Source of the DNA: Bacteroidales bacterium
Lineage (GTDB): Bacteria; Bacteroidota; Bacteroidia; Bacteroidales; UBA932
Direction: 5' to 3'
Assembly (NCBI GenBank): GCA_017461285.1
Contig: JAFTYS010000138.1
Location: 1-35,388, forward strand
Length of the DNA: 35,388 nucleotides
Under the pieces are notes generated by a model. That model was given only the letters and a program-made list of their open reading frames with translations. It was not told the DNA's origin and searched no databases. This document shows, piece by piece, positions 18,815 through 27,670 of this stretch. Position numbers and translations under genes: made by a program. Each line of letters begins with the position of its first letter. Within the stretch, counting starts at the first letter, position 1.

Positions 18815-21229
18815 CTATCGTTTAGGAATGTCGACCGATTTTTCGCTCTGACCCTTGAGGTGCTCGGAGAAATAGTCGACCATGCGCCAGTAGAAATACT
18901 CGTTCATGTCGCCGAAGCTGTGCCTCTGCTGCGGCAGCATGAGCATGTCGAATCTCTTTCCGGCTCTGATCAGGGCGTTCACTACGCGGGTCGTGTTGCC
19001 CGGATGGACATTGTCGTCGATGTCTCCATGGACGAGAAGAAGATGGCCCTTGAGGTTCTTCGCGATCTCCGGATTTGTGCCGATCTTATATACAAAGGTC
19101 GTGTCTCCCTTCTCGCTTACGGTCTCCTTTACGCCATGGTGGGTCTCGCTCCACCAGCGGTTGTAGATCGTGTTGTCATGGTTTCCTGCGCATGAAACGG
19201 CTACCTTGAAGAAGTCAGGATACTGGCAGATTGCGGCCGTGCTCATGAAACCTCCGCCCGAATGGCCGTGGATTCCGACCCTGTCGATGTCTATGAACGG
19301 ATGGCGGTTCGCAAGCTGCTCGATCGCATACTTATGGTCGGCCAGAGGATAGTCCCTCATGTTGCCGTAACCGTAGTTGTGGTACCATTTCGACCTGCTC
19401 GGATGGCCTCCTCGCTGGCCGACAGATATGACGATGAAACCAGCCTGGGCAAGACGGTCGGTACGCACGCTCATGCGTGTGAACGGATAATATACCGCCT
19501 CAACCTGCGGACCAGGATAGACATAGTCCACGATAGGGTAGACCTTGGTCGAATCGAAGTCGAAAGGCTTGTACATGACTCCGTAAAGGTCTGTCACTCC
19601 GTCAGCGGCCTTGACCTTGAATAGCTCAGGGAACTTGTAACCGTTGGCGAAAAGCTGGGAGAAATCGCTTTCCTGAATGTTCATGACCTTCTTTCCGGTG
19701 TTGTCCAGAAGCACGCACATAGGGACGGTGTTGATCCTCGAATAGTTGTCGACCACGAACTTCGCGTCGTCATCGACTTCGACCTGATGGAAGAAGTCGC
19801 CCTGGGTGATCTGGGTAAGCCCGCTTCCGTCGAGGTTTGCCTTGTAGAGATGCTCGTAATACGGATTCTCGTCCGCATTCCGTCCGTTGGCTGTGAAATA
19901 TACCGTGCGGGTCTTCTCGTCCACCTTCAGGATTTCCTCCACATGCCAAGGTCCCTTAGTGATGCGGTTCTTCATATTGCCCTTGTCGTCGTACAGATAA
20001 AGATGTGCCCAGCCGTCGCGTTCGCTCCAGTGGATCAGCTCCTTTCCTCCGGCGAGCGTCTTCAGAGGACGTGTCTCCTGATATGTGTTCATCCTTTCCT
20101 CGATCACAGGCACGATGCTGTCCTGGCCGACGGTGTATGAACATATGTCGATGCGGTAGAGGTCGCGGCTGCTGCGGGTCAGGAAGAACCTTTCATCGTC
20201 TCCCTGCCATATCGTCGTCCTTTCCTCCATGTCCCTCTGCTTCTGTTCGAGCGGACGTCTTTCCAGCCCGAGGGACTGGTCCTTGTATGCCGATGTCCTG
20301 ATTTCCTTGCGGCTGTTGTCCTGCATGTCGAAGATGTACAGGTGGTCTACAGGGGCTTCCTTCTCGCCCGGCATCTGGTACTTGTAGGTCTCGAGGGTAG
20401 GGCGGGGGTTCGACATCACGTTCAGAACCCAGAGGTCCTTGACGGCGCGTTCGTCAGTAAGGACAGTGACGAAATATCTTGAGTCCGGCGACCACATTCC
20501 GTATACCGCGCGCCTCTTTCCGTTGCATAAGGTGTCGGTGTTCACTGTCTTGTAAGGCATTCCGTAACCGAAATCCTTCACTCCGTCGTCGGTGATCTGA
20601 ATTTCCACGATCGTGGAATCCTTCTCGTCCTTGCGTGCCTTCTGGTAGTCTTCGTAGCTCATCCTGTAGAGGTTGAGGTCCTTCGCATAGACGACGGTCT
20701 TCTTGTCTGGGGAGATCGAACCCCAGCTCAGGCGCTTGGGATCCTTTTCCTTGTCCTTCAGATGGGTCAGCGTCTGGGAAGGGTAGTCGTATGAGAAGTA
20801 GAAGACTTCCTTTTCCTTCTTTCCTTTTTCGTTCTTTATCTCTTTGGTTGAAGTCACTTCGAAAGTGAATGTCTTTCCGTCTTCCTTGGCCTTGAGGTTG
20901 CGGATAGGGAGATGCCGTGCCTCAAACGGGTCCTTGACTATTTCCGTAAGTTGTGCTGCCAGCTCGTCCCTGTCAAACAGCGGGGTCCTGGTCTTTTTCG
21001 CCGGGTCCACCACATACCACTGGGTTCCGTCGCTGGTCTTGTACTCGTACCAGAAGCAGTTTCCCTTCTGGAACCAGTGAGGGTCCACGGTTGTCGAGAA
21101 CAGCATAGTGTTCAGCTTGGATTGTGTAAATTTCTCTGCCTGAAGGTATTCCGGCAGTCTTTCCTGTGCGTAGGCCGCTGCTGCACTGAAAGAAGCAGCG
21201 GCAAGAATCATGATCAGAAATCTTTTCAT
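18815..21229 (-). CDS. Secreted S9 family dipeptidyl-peptidase (DPP IV-like)
   Basis: This 804-residue protein has a Sec signal peptide cleaved after about residue 21 (AAAYAQE). An N-terminal beta-propeller of DPP IV type (about 60-560) and a C-terminal alpha/beta-hydrolase domain follow. The nucleophile elbow is GHSGGG with S657, the Asp is in HGDIDDN (738 or 739), and the His is H770 (QRHSFGD). The elbow has His where human DPP IV has Trp, as seen in several bacterial S9 enzymes. It should remove dipeptides, probably Xaa-Pro or Xaa-Ala, from peptides in the periplasm. It is convergent with the starch unit and divergent from uvrA, so it is transcribed alone. Exact specificity is inferred. 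Confidence 0.9.
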   Translation of the reverse strand: MKRFLIMILAAASFSAAAAYAQERLPEYLQAEKFTQSKLNTMLFSTTVDPHWFQKGNCFWYEYKTSDGTQWYVVDPAKKTRTPLFDRDELAAQLTEIVKDPFEARHLPIRNLKAKEDGKTFTFEVTSTKEIKNEKGKKEKEVFYFSYDYPSQTLTHLKDKEKDPKRLSWGSISPDKKTVVYAKDLNLYRMSYEDYQKARKDEKDSTIVEIQITDDGVKDFGYGMPYKTVNTDTLCNGKRRAVYGMWSPDSRYFVTVLTDERAVKDLWVLNVMSNPRPTLETYKYQMPGEKEAPVDHLYIFDMQDNSRKEIRTSAYKDQSLGLERRPLEQKQRDMEERTTIWQGDDERFFLTRSSRDLYRIDICSYTVGQDSIVPVIEERMNTYQETRPLKTLAGGKELIHWSERDGWAHLYLYDDKGNMKNRITKGPWHVEEILKVDEKTRTVYFTANGRNADENPYYEHLYKANLDGSGLTQITQGDFFHQVEVDDDAKFVVDNYSRINTVPMCVLLDNTGKKVMNIQESDFSQLFANGYKFPELFKVKAADGVTDLYGVMYKPFDFDSTKVYPIVDYVYPGPQVEAVYYPFTRMSVRTDRLAQAGFIVISVGQRGGHPSRSKWYHNYGYGNMRDYPLADHKYAIEQLANRHPFIDIDRVGIHGHSGGGFMSTAAICQYPDFFKVAVSCAGNHDNTIYNRWWSETHHGVKETVSEKGDTTFVYKIGTNPEIAKNLKGHLLLVHGDIDDNVHPGNTTRVVNALIRAGKRFDMLMLPQQRHSFGDMNEYFYWRMVDYFSEHLKGQSEKSVDIPKR

Positions 21230-21277
21230 CGGTCTGTCCGTTAAATGTTTTCGGTGATAAATTTACGAATAATTTCA

Positions 21278-21285
21278 TATATTTG
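21278..21285 (+). promoter_or_regulatory. uvrA -7 promoter box
   Basis: TATATTTG fits the Bacteroidota -7 consensus TAnnTTTG exactly and lies only 7 bases before the uvrA ATG. A convincing -33 TTTG at the usual spacing is not present. Confidence 0.5.
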
Positions 21286-21292
21286 TATTCTT

Positions 21293-24148
21293 ATGGACAA
21301 GAAGAAGGATTATATAGAGATAAGGGGGGCGAAAGCCCATAACCTCAAAGGTGCGTCGCTGTCGGTTCCGCGCGACAGTTTTGTCGTCGTGACCGGACTC
21401 AGCGGCAGCGGAAAGTCCTCCCTTGCATTCGACACCATATATGCTGAAGGCCAGCGCAGGTATATGGATACATTGTCCACATATGCCAAGCATTTCATGG
21501 GCATTCTGGAAAAGCCGGAAGTCGAGTCCATCACAGGCCTCAGCCCGATAATCGCCATAGAGCAGAAGACAACGGGAAACAATCCGCGCTCGACCGTCGG
21601 AACCATAACTGAAATATACGACTTCCTGCGTCTTCTTTATGCGAGGGCGTCGACCGCCTATTCTCCGCAGACCGGCAGGCCGATGGTCCGCTACAGCGAC
21701 GAACAGATAGTCTCGCTCATAATGGAGAATTATTCGGGCCGCAGATGCTATCTCCTGTCTCCGGTAGTAAAGGGCCGCAAGGGCCATTACAAGGAGCTCC
21801 TCGAGCAGATGCGCAAGAGAGGATATACGCAGGTGCGTGTCGATGGCGAACTTGTGGAACTGAATGAAATCACTGCCCTGGACCGCTACAAGGCCCATTT
21901 CATCGAGCTGGTCGTGGACCGTCTCAAGCCTTCGCAGAAGGATGAGAAACGCATCAAGGATTCCGTGATGTCGGCTCTGAACTACGGCAAAGGCTCGCTT
22001 GTCATCCTAGACCAGGAGACCGGCGAGATCAACCATTATTCCAAACATCTGGTATGTCCCGATACGGGAATATCTCTGGCGGAACCGGCTCCTCATTCCT
22101 TCTCTTTCAATTCTCCGCAGGGATACTGCCCTCATTGCAAGGGTCTGGGAATCATAGTAGACGTCAATATGGACACTATCATTCCGGACCGTTCGGTCTC
22201 GATCGCCGATGGCGGCATAGTGCCGCTCGGCAAGATCCGCGAGACCAGGAAGTTTGATGTCATAAGGTCCATCGCAAGGAAGTACAGCTTCTCGCTTTAC
22301 GATCCGATAGAGGAACTTCCGGACGAGGTGGTGTCTCTGATCGTCTTCGGTTCCGACGAACTTTTCAGAGTGGGGGAGGGAGCGTCTTCCGAGATGGTCA
22401 GCTTCGGAGGCATAGTGGATGACATCCATGACAAGATAACATGTCCTGTGTGCGGGGGAACCCGTCTGAACAAGGATACGGAATATTTCAAGATAGACGG
22501 AAAGACTATATCCGAAGTGGCTGCGATGGAGATCTCTCAGCTGCGTGACTGGCTTTTCTCTCTGGACGACCTTCTGGACAAGAGGGAAAGCACCATCGCA
22601 CGAGATATCCTCAAGGAACTCAAGGACAGGGTGCAGTTCCTGCTTGATGTGGGGCTGGACTATCTGTCTCTGGACCGTGCCACAGCATCTCTCTCAGGAG
22701 GTGAGAGCCAGCGCATCAGGCTTGCGACCCAGATCGGATCGAAGCTGGTCAATGTGCTCTATATCCTTGACGAGCCTTCCATAGGTCTTCACCAGAGGGA
22801 CAACCGCAAGCTAATAGCATCCTTGAAGAAGCTTCGCGACGAGGGCAATTCCGTGATGGTAGTCGAGCATGATGCCGAGACCATGATGGCTGCGGACTGG
22901 CTTGTGGATGTGGGTCCGGGGGCCGGTGATGCCGGCGGACGCATCTGTTTCAGCGGCCCGCTGTCTTTAGTCGGCATTTCCGGAAGTCCGGAATCCGCTT
23001 CGCAGAGTATTGGGGGAAATGCTCCGCAGGATCATGCTTGTCATTCTGAACGAAGTGAAGAATCTTTGCCGGTCATCATGGGACCGTCGACGACGCTGGA
23101 GTATCTGCGTGGTGAGAAGACGATCGAGGTGCCGGCCGAGCGCCGTATCGGCAACGGGCTGACCCTGGGAATCAGGGGAGCGCGAGGAAACAACCTGAAG
23201 GATGTCGATGTGGACTTTCCGCTGGGAATGCTGATCGGTATCAGCGGAGTCAGCGGCAGCGGCAAGTCTTCTCTGATAAACGAGACCCTGATGCCTGTCC
23301 TGAAGAACAAGTTCTACAATGCGAAGATGCAGCCGCTGCCGTATGGAAGCATTGTCGGGGTAGGTAACATCGACAAGCTCATCGAGATAGACCAGAGTCC
23401 CATCGGACGTACTCCGCGAAGCAATCCTGCCACATTTACCGGAGTCTTCAATGACATCCGAAACCTTTTTGAAGCGACTCCTGACGCCAAGGTGCGCGGC
23501 TTCAAGGCCGGCAGGTTCTCTTTCAATGTGCCAGGAGGCCGTTGCGAGGAATGTAAAGGCGCCGGAATCAAGGTCATCGAGATGAATTTCCTTCCGTCCG
23601 TGAATGTCGTCTGCAACGAATGTCGCGGAAGAAGATACAAGAACGACACCCTTGCAGTAAAGTACAAGGGCAAGAACATAAACGACGTGCTCGAGATGCC
23701 GATAAGCGAAGCGTACGAATTCTTTGCGAATGTACCTTCCATCGCCCAGAAGCTCAAGGCTCTGGTTGATGTCGGTCTCGGCTATGTCCGTCTCGGACAG
23801 TCCGCCGTGACCCTTTCCGGCGGCGAGAGCCAGCGAATGAAGCTTGCTTCCGAGCTGGCAAAGCGGAGCACGGGAAACACCCTGTACATTCTGGACGAGC
23901 CGACCACCGGACTGCATTTCGATGACATAAAGGTTCTTCTCGAAGTGCTCCAGCAGCTTGTCGACCAGGGCAATACCGTGATCGTCATCGAACACAACCT
24001 CGATGTCCTGAAGTCCGTCGATTACATCTTCGACATGGGACCTGAAGGCGGAAAGAAGGGCGGAATGATAATTGCGGAAGGAACCCCTGAACAGCTGGCC
24101 GACAACCCTGATTCGGTGACCGGTCCTTTCCTGAAAGAAATATTATAG
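21293..24148 (+). CDS. uvrA: UvrA, excinuclease ABC subunit A
   Basis: The start is ATG 21293 ([20 protein letters not shown]), which matches the conserved UvrA N-terminus; the frame extends 48 bases upstream through the promoter and is unlikely to be translated there. The 951-residue protein carries two ABC modules with Walker [10 protein letters not shown] and GVSGSGKSS, and two LSGGESQR signatures. CPHC/CPVC and CEEC/CNEC zinc modules are visible. It detects DNA damage as part of UvrAB. After the first ABC module, the linker normally leading to the LEYLRG and VPAERR segment is about 25 residues longer than usual (about 561-593). It contains [10 protein letters not shown], the translation of an interspersed repeat. 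Catalytic motifs are intact. The TGS-kinase gene follows after 44 bases. Confidence 0.96.
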   Translation: MDKKKDYIEIRGAKAHNLKGASLSVPRDSFVVVTGLSGSGKSSLAFDTIYAEGQRRYMDTLSTYAKHFMGILEKPEVESITGLSPIIAIEQKTTGNNPRSTVGTITEIYDFLRLLYARASTAYSPQTGRPMVRYSDEQIVSLIMENYSGRRCYLLSPVVKGRKGHYKELLEQMRKRGYTQVRVDGELVELNEITALDRYKAHFIELVVDRLKPSQKDEKRIKDSVMSALNYGKGSLVILDQETGEINHYSKHLVCPDTGISLAEPAPHSFSFNSPQGYCPHCKGLGIIVDVNMDTIIPDRSVSIADGGIVPLGKIRETRKFDVIRSIARKYSFSLYDPIEELPDEVVSLIVFGSDELFRVGEGASSEMVSFGGIVDDIHDKITCPVCGGTRLNKDTEYFKIDGKTISEVAAMEISQLRDWLFSLDDLLDKRESTIARDILKELKDRVQFLLDVGLDYLSLDRATASLSGGESQRIRLATQIGSKLVNVLYILDEPSIGLHQRDNRKLIASLKKLRDEGNSVMVVEHDAETMMAADWLVDVGPGAGDAGGRICFSGPLSLVGISGSPESASQSIGGNAPQDHACHSERSEESLPVIMGPSTTLEYLRGEKTIEVPAERRIGNGLTLGIRGARGNNLKDVDVDFPLGMLIGISGVSGSGKSSLINETLMPVLKNKFYNAKMQPLPYGSIVGVGNIDKLIEIDQSPIGRTPRSNPATFTGVFNDIRNLFEATPDAKVRGFKAGRFSFNVPGGRCEECKGAGIKVIEMNFLPSVNVVCNECRGRRYKNDTLAVKYKGKNINDVLEMPISEAYEFFANVPSIAQKLKALVDVGLGYVRLGQSAVTLSGGESQRMKLASELAKRSTGNTLYILDEPTTGLHFDDIKVLLEVLQQLVDQGNTVIVIEHNLDVLKSVDYIFDMGPEGGKKGGMIIAEGTPEQLADNPDSVTGPFLKEIL
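23040..23064 (+). repeat. 25-bp interspersed repeat inserted in frame within uvrA
   Basis: The element runs GTCATTCTGAACG...AAGAATC with weak arms ATTCT (23043-23047) and AGAAT (23059-23063). It has the same length and the same GTCAT...(G/A)ATC ends as the hairpin units of the two intergenic arrays in this window. Its translation HSERSEES on one strand and FFTSFRMT on the other is a familiar spurious peptide from widespread genomic repeats. A perfect TTCCGGA-AG-TCCGGAA palindrome lies nearby at 22978-22993 in the same linker. Confidence 0.75.
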
Positions 24149-24192
24149 CATGTATATTCGGTAAGTCGTTGAAATATTGGAGGATACGAAAT

Positions 24193-25905
24193 ATGGAAGA
24201 AATCAGAATCTGGTGCGAAAACAGCGGCTCGTATGAGAAGGTCGCGATGGGCACGACATTGAATGAGGTTGCGGAACGTATATGCCCGACTGTCGATGGC
24301 GGGAACGGATGCGCACTGCCGGTGCTGGCAGCTCTGGTGGACAACAAGCTCAAGTCGCTGGACTATAAGATCATCAATCCTCATAATGTCCGTTTTGTGG
24401 GATATGACCATCCTGACGGCCGCCGTACGTACATCAGGTCGCTGTGCTTCGTGCTCCAGAATGTGGTGCGCGAGATGTATCCTTCCAAAGTGCTGGCCAT
24501 CGATTATTCCCTTCCGAGCGGACTATATTGCGAGATTCGCGAGGTCGAGCCGATGGATGACGGGCGCCCGAAGGTCTATTATGCGACTGACGGGGAACTG
24601 GAGAAGATCGAGGCCAGGATGCATGAGATAGTGGCTGCCGACCTTCCGTTCAGGAAGGTGATGATGAGCCTGAGTGAATGCGAGAAGCTGTATTCTGCCA
24701 ACAACCAGATCCAGAAGGTGAATCTGCATAAAAGCATCGGCAGGTTCAACTATAATGTGTATTTTCTTGACGGAAAGGCAGATACATTCTATGGACCGCT
24801 GACTCCTTCCACCGGAGTGCTGACCATCTTCAGCATCATGGGCTTCAACGACGGATTCTGTCTGCAGTATCCGATGGACGGAGATCCGGGCAAGGTGCTG
24901 CCGATGAAACGGCAGTCGAAGCTTGCCACTGCCCTGAAGGAGCATTCTGACTGGTGCTCGATAATGGGTGTGCGCGGAGTCGGCATGCTGAACAGCAAGG
25001 TACGTGACGGAAGCATCGTGGATCTGATCAATCTTTCGGAAGCTCTTCATGAGAGGAAATATGCCGACATAGCGGACCAGATATATGAAAGGCGTGGCAG
25101 CGTGAAGATAGTCTTTATCGCCGGACCTTCGAGCAGCGGAAAGACATCGACCTCGAAAAGACTGGCCATCCAGTGCCGTATCCTTGGCCTCAATCCGAAG
25201 GTGATCGAACTGGACAATTATTTCGTCGACCGTGAAAGGACGCCGCGTGACGAGAACGGAGAATATGATTTCGAGGCGCTGAATGCCATGGACCTGGATC
25301 TCCTGGGATGCCAGTTGAACGATCTTCTGGACGGCAAGGAAGTGGAGATTCCGCGTTTTGACTTCAAGGAGGGCCGTCAACTTTTCGAGGGGAACATGAT
25401 GCAGTTGCATGAAAAGGACATCCTTATAATGGAAGGCATACATGCCCTTAATCCTGCGATGATTCCGGGAGTGGACCCGTCAAAGGTCTTCCGCGTGTAT
25501 GCGTCGGCCCTGACATCTCTCTCCATTGACGAGAACAACAATATCTCGACTTCCGACAACCGCATGCTCCGCCGCATGGTCCGTGACAACCGCACAAGGG
25601 GAGTGGTTCCGGAGGATACGATAATGAGGTGGCAGAGCGTGCGTAGGGGAGAGAACCGCAACATCTTCCCGTTCCAGGAGAATGCGGATGCGGTCTTCAA
25701 TTCAGCCCATATCTTCGAACTGCCGGTGTTGAAATACTATGCAGAACCTCTTCTGCGCCGCATTTCGCCGTCTTCGCCGGCATATACCGAGGCGGCCAGG
25801 ATGCTGAAGTTCCTGGATTATATCGTGGCCCTTTCTCCGTCTGAGATAGCCGCCATCCCTCCGACTTCCATCCTCAGGGAGTTCATTGACGGACAGACTT
25901 TATAA
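24193..25905 (+). CDS. TGS-domain nucleoside (uridine) kinase-like protein
   Basis: ATG 24193 is preferred because a GGAGGA lies 9 bases upstream; an earlier in-frame ATG at 24169 would overlap that site. The 570-residue protein starts with a TGS-like domain (about 1-65) and a region like the second additional domain of threonyl-tRNA synthetase (about 70-200). A P-loop kinase domain of the phosphoribulokinase/uridine kinase family follows, with Walker A GPSSSGKT (311-318). A conserved stretch with YDFEALNAMDLDLL, IPRFDFKEG and IMEGIHALNP follows it. Such fusions are widespread in Bacteroidota and are annotated as nucleoside kinases; the role of the tRNA-synthetase-like half is unknown to me. 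It sits 44 bases after uvrA and 11 bases before a small unknown gene. Confidence 0.85.
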   Translation: MEEIRIWCENSGSYEKVAMGTTLNEVAERICPTVDGGNGCALPVLAALVDNKLKSLDYKIINPHNVRFVGYDHPDGRRTYIRSLCFVLQNVVREMYPSKVLAIDYSLPSGLYCEIREVEPMDDGRPKVYYATDGELEKIEARMHEIVAADLPFRKVMMSLSECEKLYSANNQIQKVNLHKSIGRFNYNVYFLDGKADTFYGPLTPSTGVLTIFSIMGFNDGFCLQYPMDGDPGKVLPMKRQSKLATALKEHSDWCSIMGVRGVGMLNSKVRDGSIVDLINLSEALHERKYADIADQIYERRGSVKIVFIAGPSSSGKTSTSKRLAIQCRILGLNPKVIELDNYFVDRERTPRDENGEYDFEALNAMDLDLLGCQLNDLLDGKEVEIPRFDFKEGRQLFEGNMMQLHEKDILIMEGIHALNPAMIPGVDPSKVFRVYASALTSLSIDENNNISTSDNRMLRRMVRDNRTRGVVPEDTIMRWQSVRRGENRNIFPFQENADAVFNSAHIFELPVLKYYAEPLLRRISPSSPAYTEAARMLKFLDYIVALSPSEIAAIPPTSILREFIDGQTL

Positions 25906-25916
25906 ATATCGATATT

Positions 25917-26246
25917 ATGGCTAAGGTTCTGACACTTAAATTCGTAGACGGCTCATACAAGGAGTGTGAGGTCACAGGAAGAAGCATGGGTGGCGAGCAT
26001 ATATACTACAAGCCCCTCTCATCTTTGACAAAGGGATGTATCGGATGGGAGTCCGGCGCCAAACCCAATCATAATGTGTATGTCCTTGAGGTGGGCAAAG
26101 ACTATGTTGTTGTCGAAGTCAAGGGATGGGGACGCGAGAAAATCGGCCCTTACACACTTTATCAAGGCATCGAGAAACGCTACAGTTACATGTTCGGCGA
26201 GTGGTCCTACCATTTCTCCGTCTCCCTCGTCCGGATGGATGTCTGA
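25917..26246 (+). CDS. Small conserved-looking protein of unknown function
   Basis: This 109-residue protein has no signal peptide and no transmembrane segment. It reads as an all-beta fold rich in Tyr, Val and Gly (KVLTLKFVDGSYKECEV, YVVVEVKGWG), with a charged and aromatic C-terminal half. I recognise no family. It begins 11 bases after the kinase stop in the same direction and shows normal codon use, so it is probably the last gene of the uvrA-kinase unit. It converges with the MBL hydrolase, with stops 11 bases apart. Confidence 0.6.
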   Translation: MAKVLTLKFVDGSYKECEVTGRSMGGEHIYYKPLSSLTKGCIGWESGAKPNHNVYVLEVGKDYVVVEVKGWGREKIGPYTLYQGIEKRYSYMFGEWSYHFSVSLVRMDV

Positions 26247-26257
26247 ATCCGTTGACG

Positions 26258-26959
26258 TCAGTCTTCGTAAGGCTCGTTGAAAGGCATGAGGAACGGATTG
26301 GTCATGCGCTCGGTGGCGATGTCGCTCGAAGGGCCGTGGCCGGGGAGGACGCGTGTATCGCCGTCGAGCATGAGGAGTTTCTCGAATATGCTTTTCATCA
26401 GCGTTTCATAGTCGCCGCCCGGATGGTCCGTACGTCCGATTGCACCTGCAAAGAGGGTGTCGCCGGAAAGAAGGACCTTCTCGTTCCTTTCAAGAAAGCA
26501 GAGACCTCCTTTGGAATGTCCAGGAGTCTGTATGACCTCGAAACGGAGGTTTCCTACATCTATCGTGTCTCCGTCCTGGACAAATATCGCCTTGGCGGGA
26601 TGATGAACGTCAGATGATGTCCTGATGATCGGGAATTCGTCTGGCATCGGGAATCCGAACTGCCCGCATAGCTTCGCATTGGTTACCTGCAGCGAATACA
26701 TTTCATCCATGTCGGCATAGACCGGGATTTCATATTCCCGGGCGAGGGCCGCCATTCCGTAGACATGGTCGAAGTGGCAGTGGGTCAGAAGTATGCAGAC
26801 CGGTTCGAGGCCTTTGTCCGCGATGAATCCGGTCAGTCTCGACAATTCGGCTTCAGAAGAGCATCCGGGGTCCGCTATGGCACATTTTCCGCTTTCGTCC
26901 CAAAGAATGAATGAGTTGGTCTGGAAACTGTTGAATGTGAAATGTTCTATATGTATCAT
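26258..26959 (-). CDS. MBL-fold metallo-hydrolase (glyoxalase II-like)
   Basis: The start used is ATG 26959 (MIHIEHFTFN). A longer frame from 26983 would begin inside the -7 promoter box. The 233-residue protein has the metallo-beta-lactamase metal site THCHFDH, a second His in QTPGHSKGG, the bridging Asp in LSGDTLF and a C-terminal VLPGHGP. It resembles the short glyoxalase II-like YcbL group, which hydrolyses thioesters such as S-lactoylglutathione or other small substrates; Bacteroidales usually lack glutathione, so the true substrate is uncertain. It is cytoplasmic and divergent from the deoxynucleoside kinase. Confidence 0.88.
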   Translation of the reverse strand: MIHIEHFTFNSFQTNSFILWDESGKCAIADPGCSSEAELSRLTGFIADKGLEPVCILLTHCHFDHVYGMAALAREYEIPVYADMDEMYSLQVTNAKLCGQFGFPMPDEFPIIRTSSDVHHPAKAIFVQDGDTIDVGNLRFEVIQTPGHSKGGLCFLERNEKVLLSGDTLFAGAIGRTDHPGGDYETLMKSIFEKLLMLDGDTRVLPGHGPSSDIATERMTNPFLMPFNEPYED

Positions 26960-26980
26960 CAAAAAATCAGTTAAAACATA

Positions 26981-26988
26981 CAAATTTA
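26981..26988 (-). promoter_or_regulatory. -7 box for the MBL hydrolase
   Basis: On the minus strand the sequence reads TAAATTTG, an exact TAnnTTTG match, 21 bases upstream of ATG 26959. No clear -33 TTTG is seen. Confidence 0.45.
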
Positions 26989-27001
26989 CATTAAAAATTA
27001 G

Positions 27002-27009
27002 TATGTTTG
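27002..27009 (+). promoter_or_regulatory. -7 box for the deoxynucleoside kinase operon
   Basis: TATGTTTG matches TAnnTTTG exactly, 28 bases before ATG 27038. It lies back to back with the MBL promoter box, 13 bases apart, in a very AT-rich divergent region. Confidence 0.5.
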
Positions 27010-27037
27010 CTAATTATTTGAATTAAAATACATAATT

Positions 27038-27658
27038 ATGCATATAGCGATAGCAGGCAATATCGGCAGCGGAAAGACCACGCTTACAAAGATGCTGGCC
27101 GCGCATTACGGCTGGACTCCGAAATTCGAGTCCGTGGATTATAATCCGTATCTGGCTGATTTCTATGAGGACATGGAAAGATGGTCCTTCAATCTTCAGG
27201 TATATTTCCTCAACAAGAGGTTCAAGGATGTAGTGGATATCTCGAAGATCGACGAGGTTATCATCCAGGACCGTACGATCTATGAGGATGCGCGCATCTT
27301 CGCTCCGAACCTCCACGGCATGGGCCTTATGAGTACAAGGGATTTCGAGAATTATTCCGACCTCTTCGACCTCATGATGTCCCTGGTGAATCCGCCTGAC
27401 CTCCTCATCTATCTCAGAAGCTCGATCCCTAACCTCATCGGCCAGATCCAGAAGAGGGGACGCGAGTATGAGAAGAGCATCCGCATCGACTATATCACCG
27501 GACTCAATGAACGTTACGAGAACTGGATCAAGGACTACAAGCACAAGCTCCTCATCCTTGATGTGGACCGCATAAAGTTCGAAAACCGTCCTGAAGACTT
27601 TCAGGAGGTCGTCGACAAGATCGATGCAGAACTTTTCGGTCTGTTCCCGAATGAATAA
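27038..27658 (+). CDS. Deoxynucleoside kinase
   Basis: The 206-residue cytoplasmic protein begins directly with the P-loop (IAIAGNIGSGKTTL, Walker A about residues 7-15). It has the dNK-family motifs (ESVDYNPYL substrate contact, QDRTIYEDARIFA in place of the DRS/ERS motif) and an LID-like RGREYEKSIR stretch. It belongs to the deoxyadenosine/deoxyguanosine kinase group that salvages deoxynucleosides for DNA synthesis. Base preference cannot be assigned by eye. It has its own promoter and is followed after 12 bases by the acyl-CoA synthetase, so the two may be transcribed together. Confidence 0.9.
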   Translation: MHIAIAGNIGSGKTTLTKMLAAHYGWTPKFESVDYNPYLADFYEDMERWSFNLQVYFLNKRFKDVVDISKIDEVIIQDRTIYEDARIFAPNLHGMGLMSTRDFENYSDLFDLMMSLVNPPDLLIYLRSSIPNLIGQIQKRGREYEKSIRIDYITGLNERYENWIKDYKHKLLILDVDRIKFENRPEDFQEVVDKIDAELFGLFPNE

Positions 27659-27670
27659 CCTTAAACCTTA

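Noticed and set aside
22967..23995. Long minus-strand open frame opposite the second half of uvrA
   Set aside because: It overlaps conserved UvrA motifs on the other strand. Its FFTSFRMT stretch is just the antisense translation of the inserted repeat.
24523..25443. 306-codon minus-strand open frame opposite the nucleoside kinase
   Set aside because: It overlaps the conserved Walker A region on the + strand and shows no family features.
26126..26617. 163-codon plus-strand frame opposite the MBL hydrolase
   Set aside because: The minus strand encodes the full metallo-beta-lactamase motif set; this frame is its shadow.
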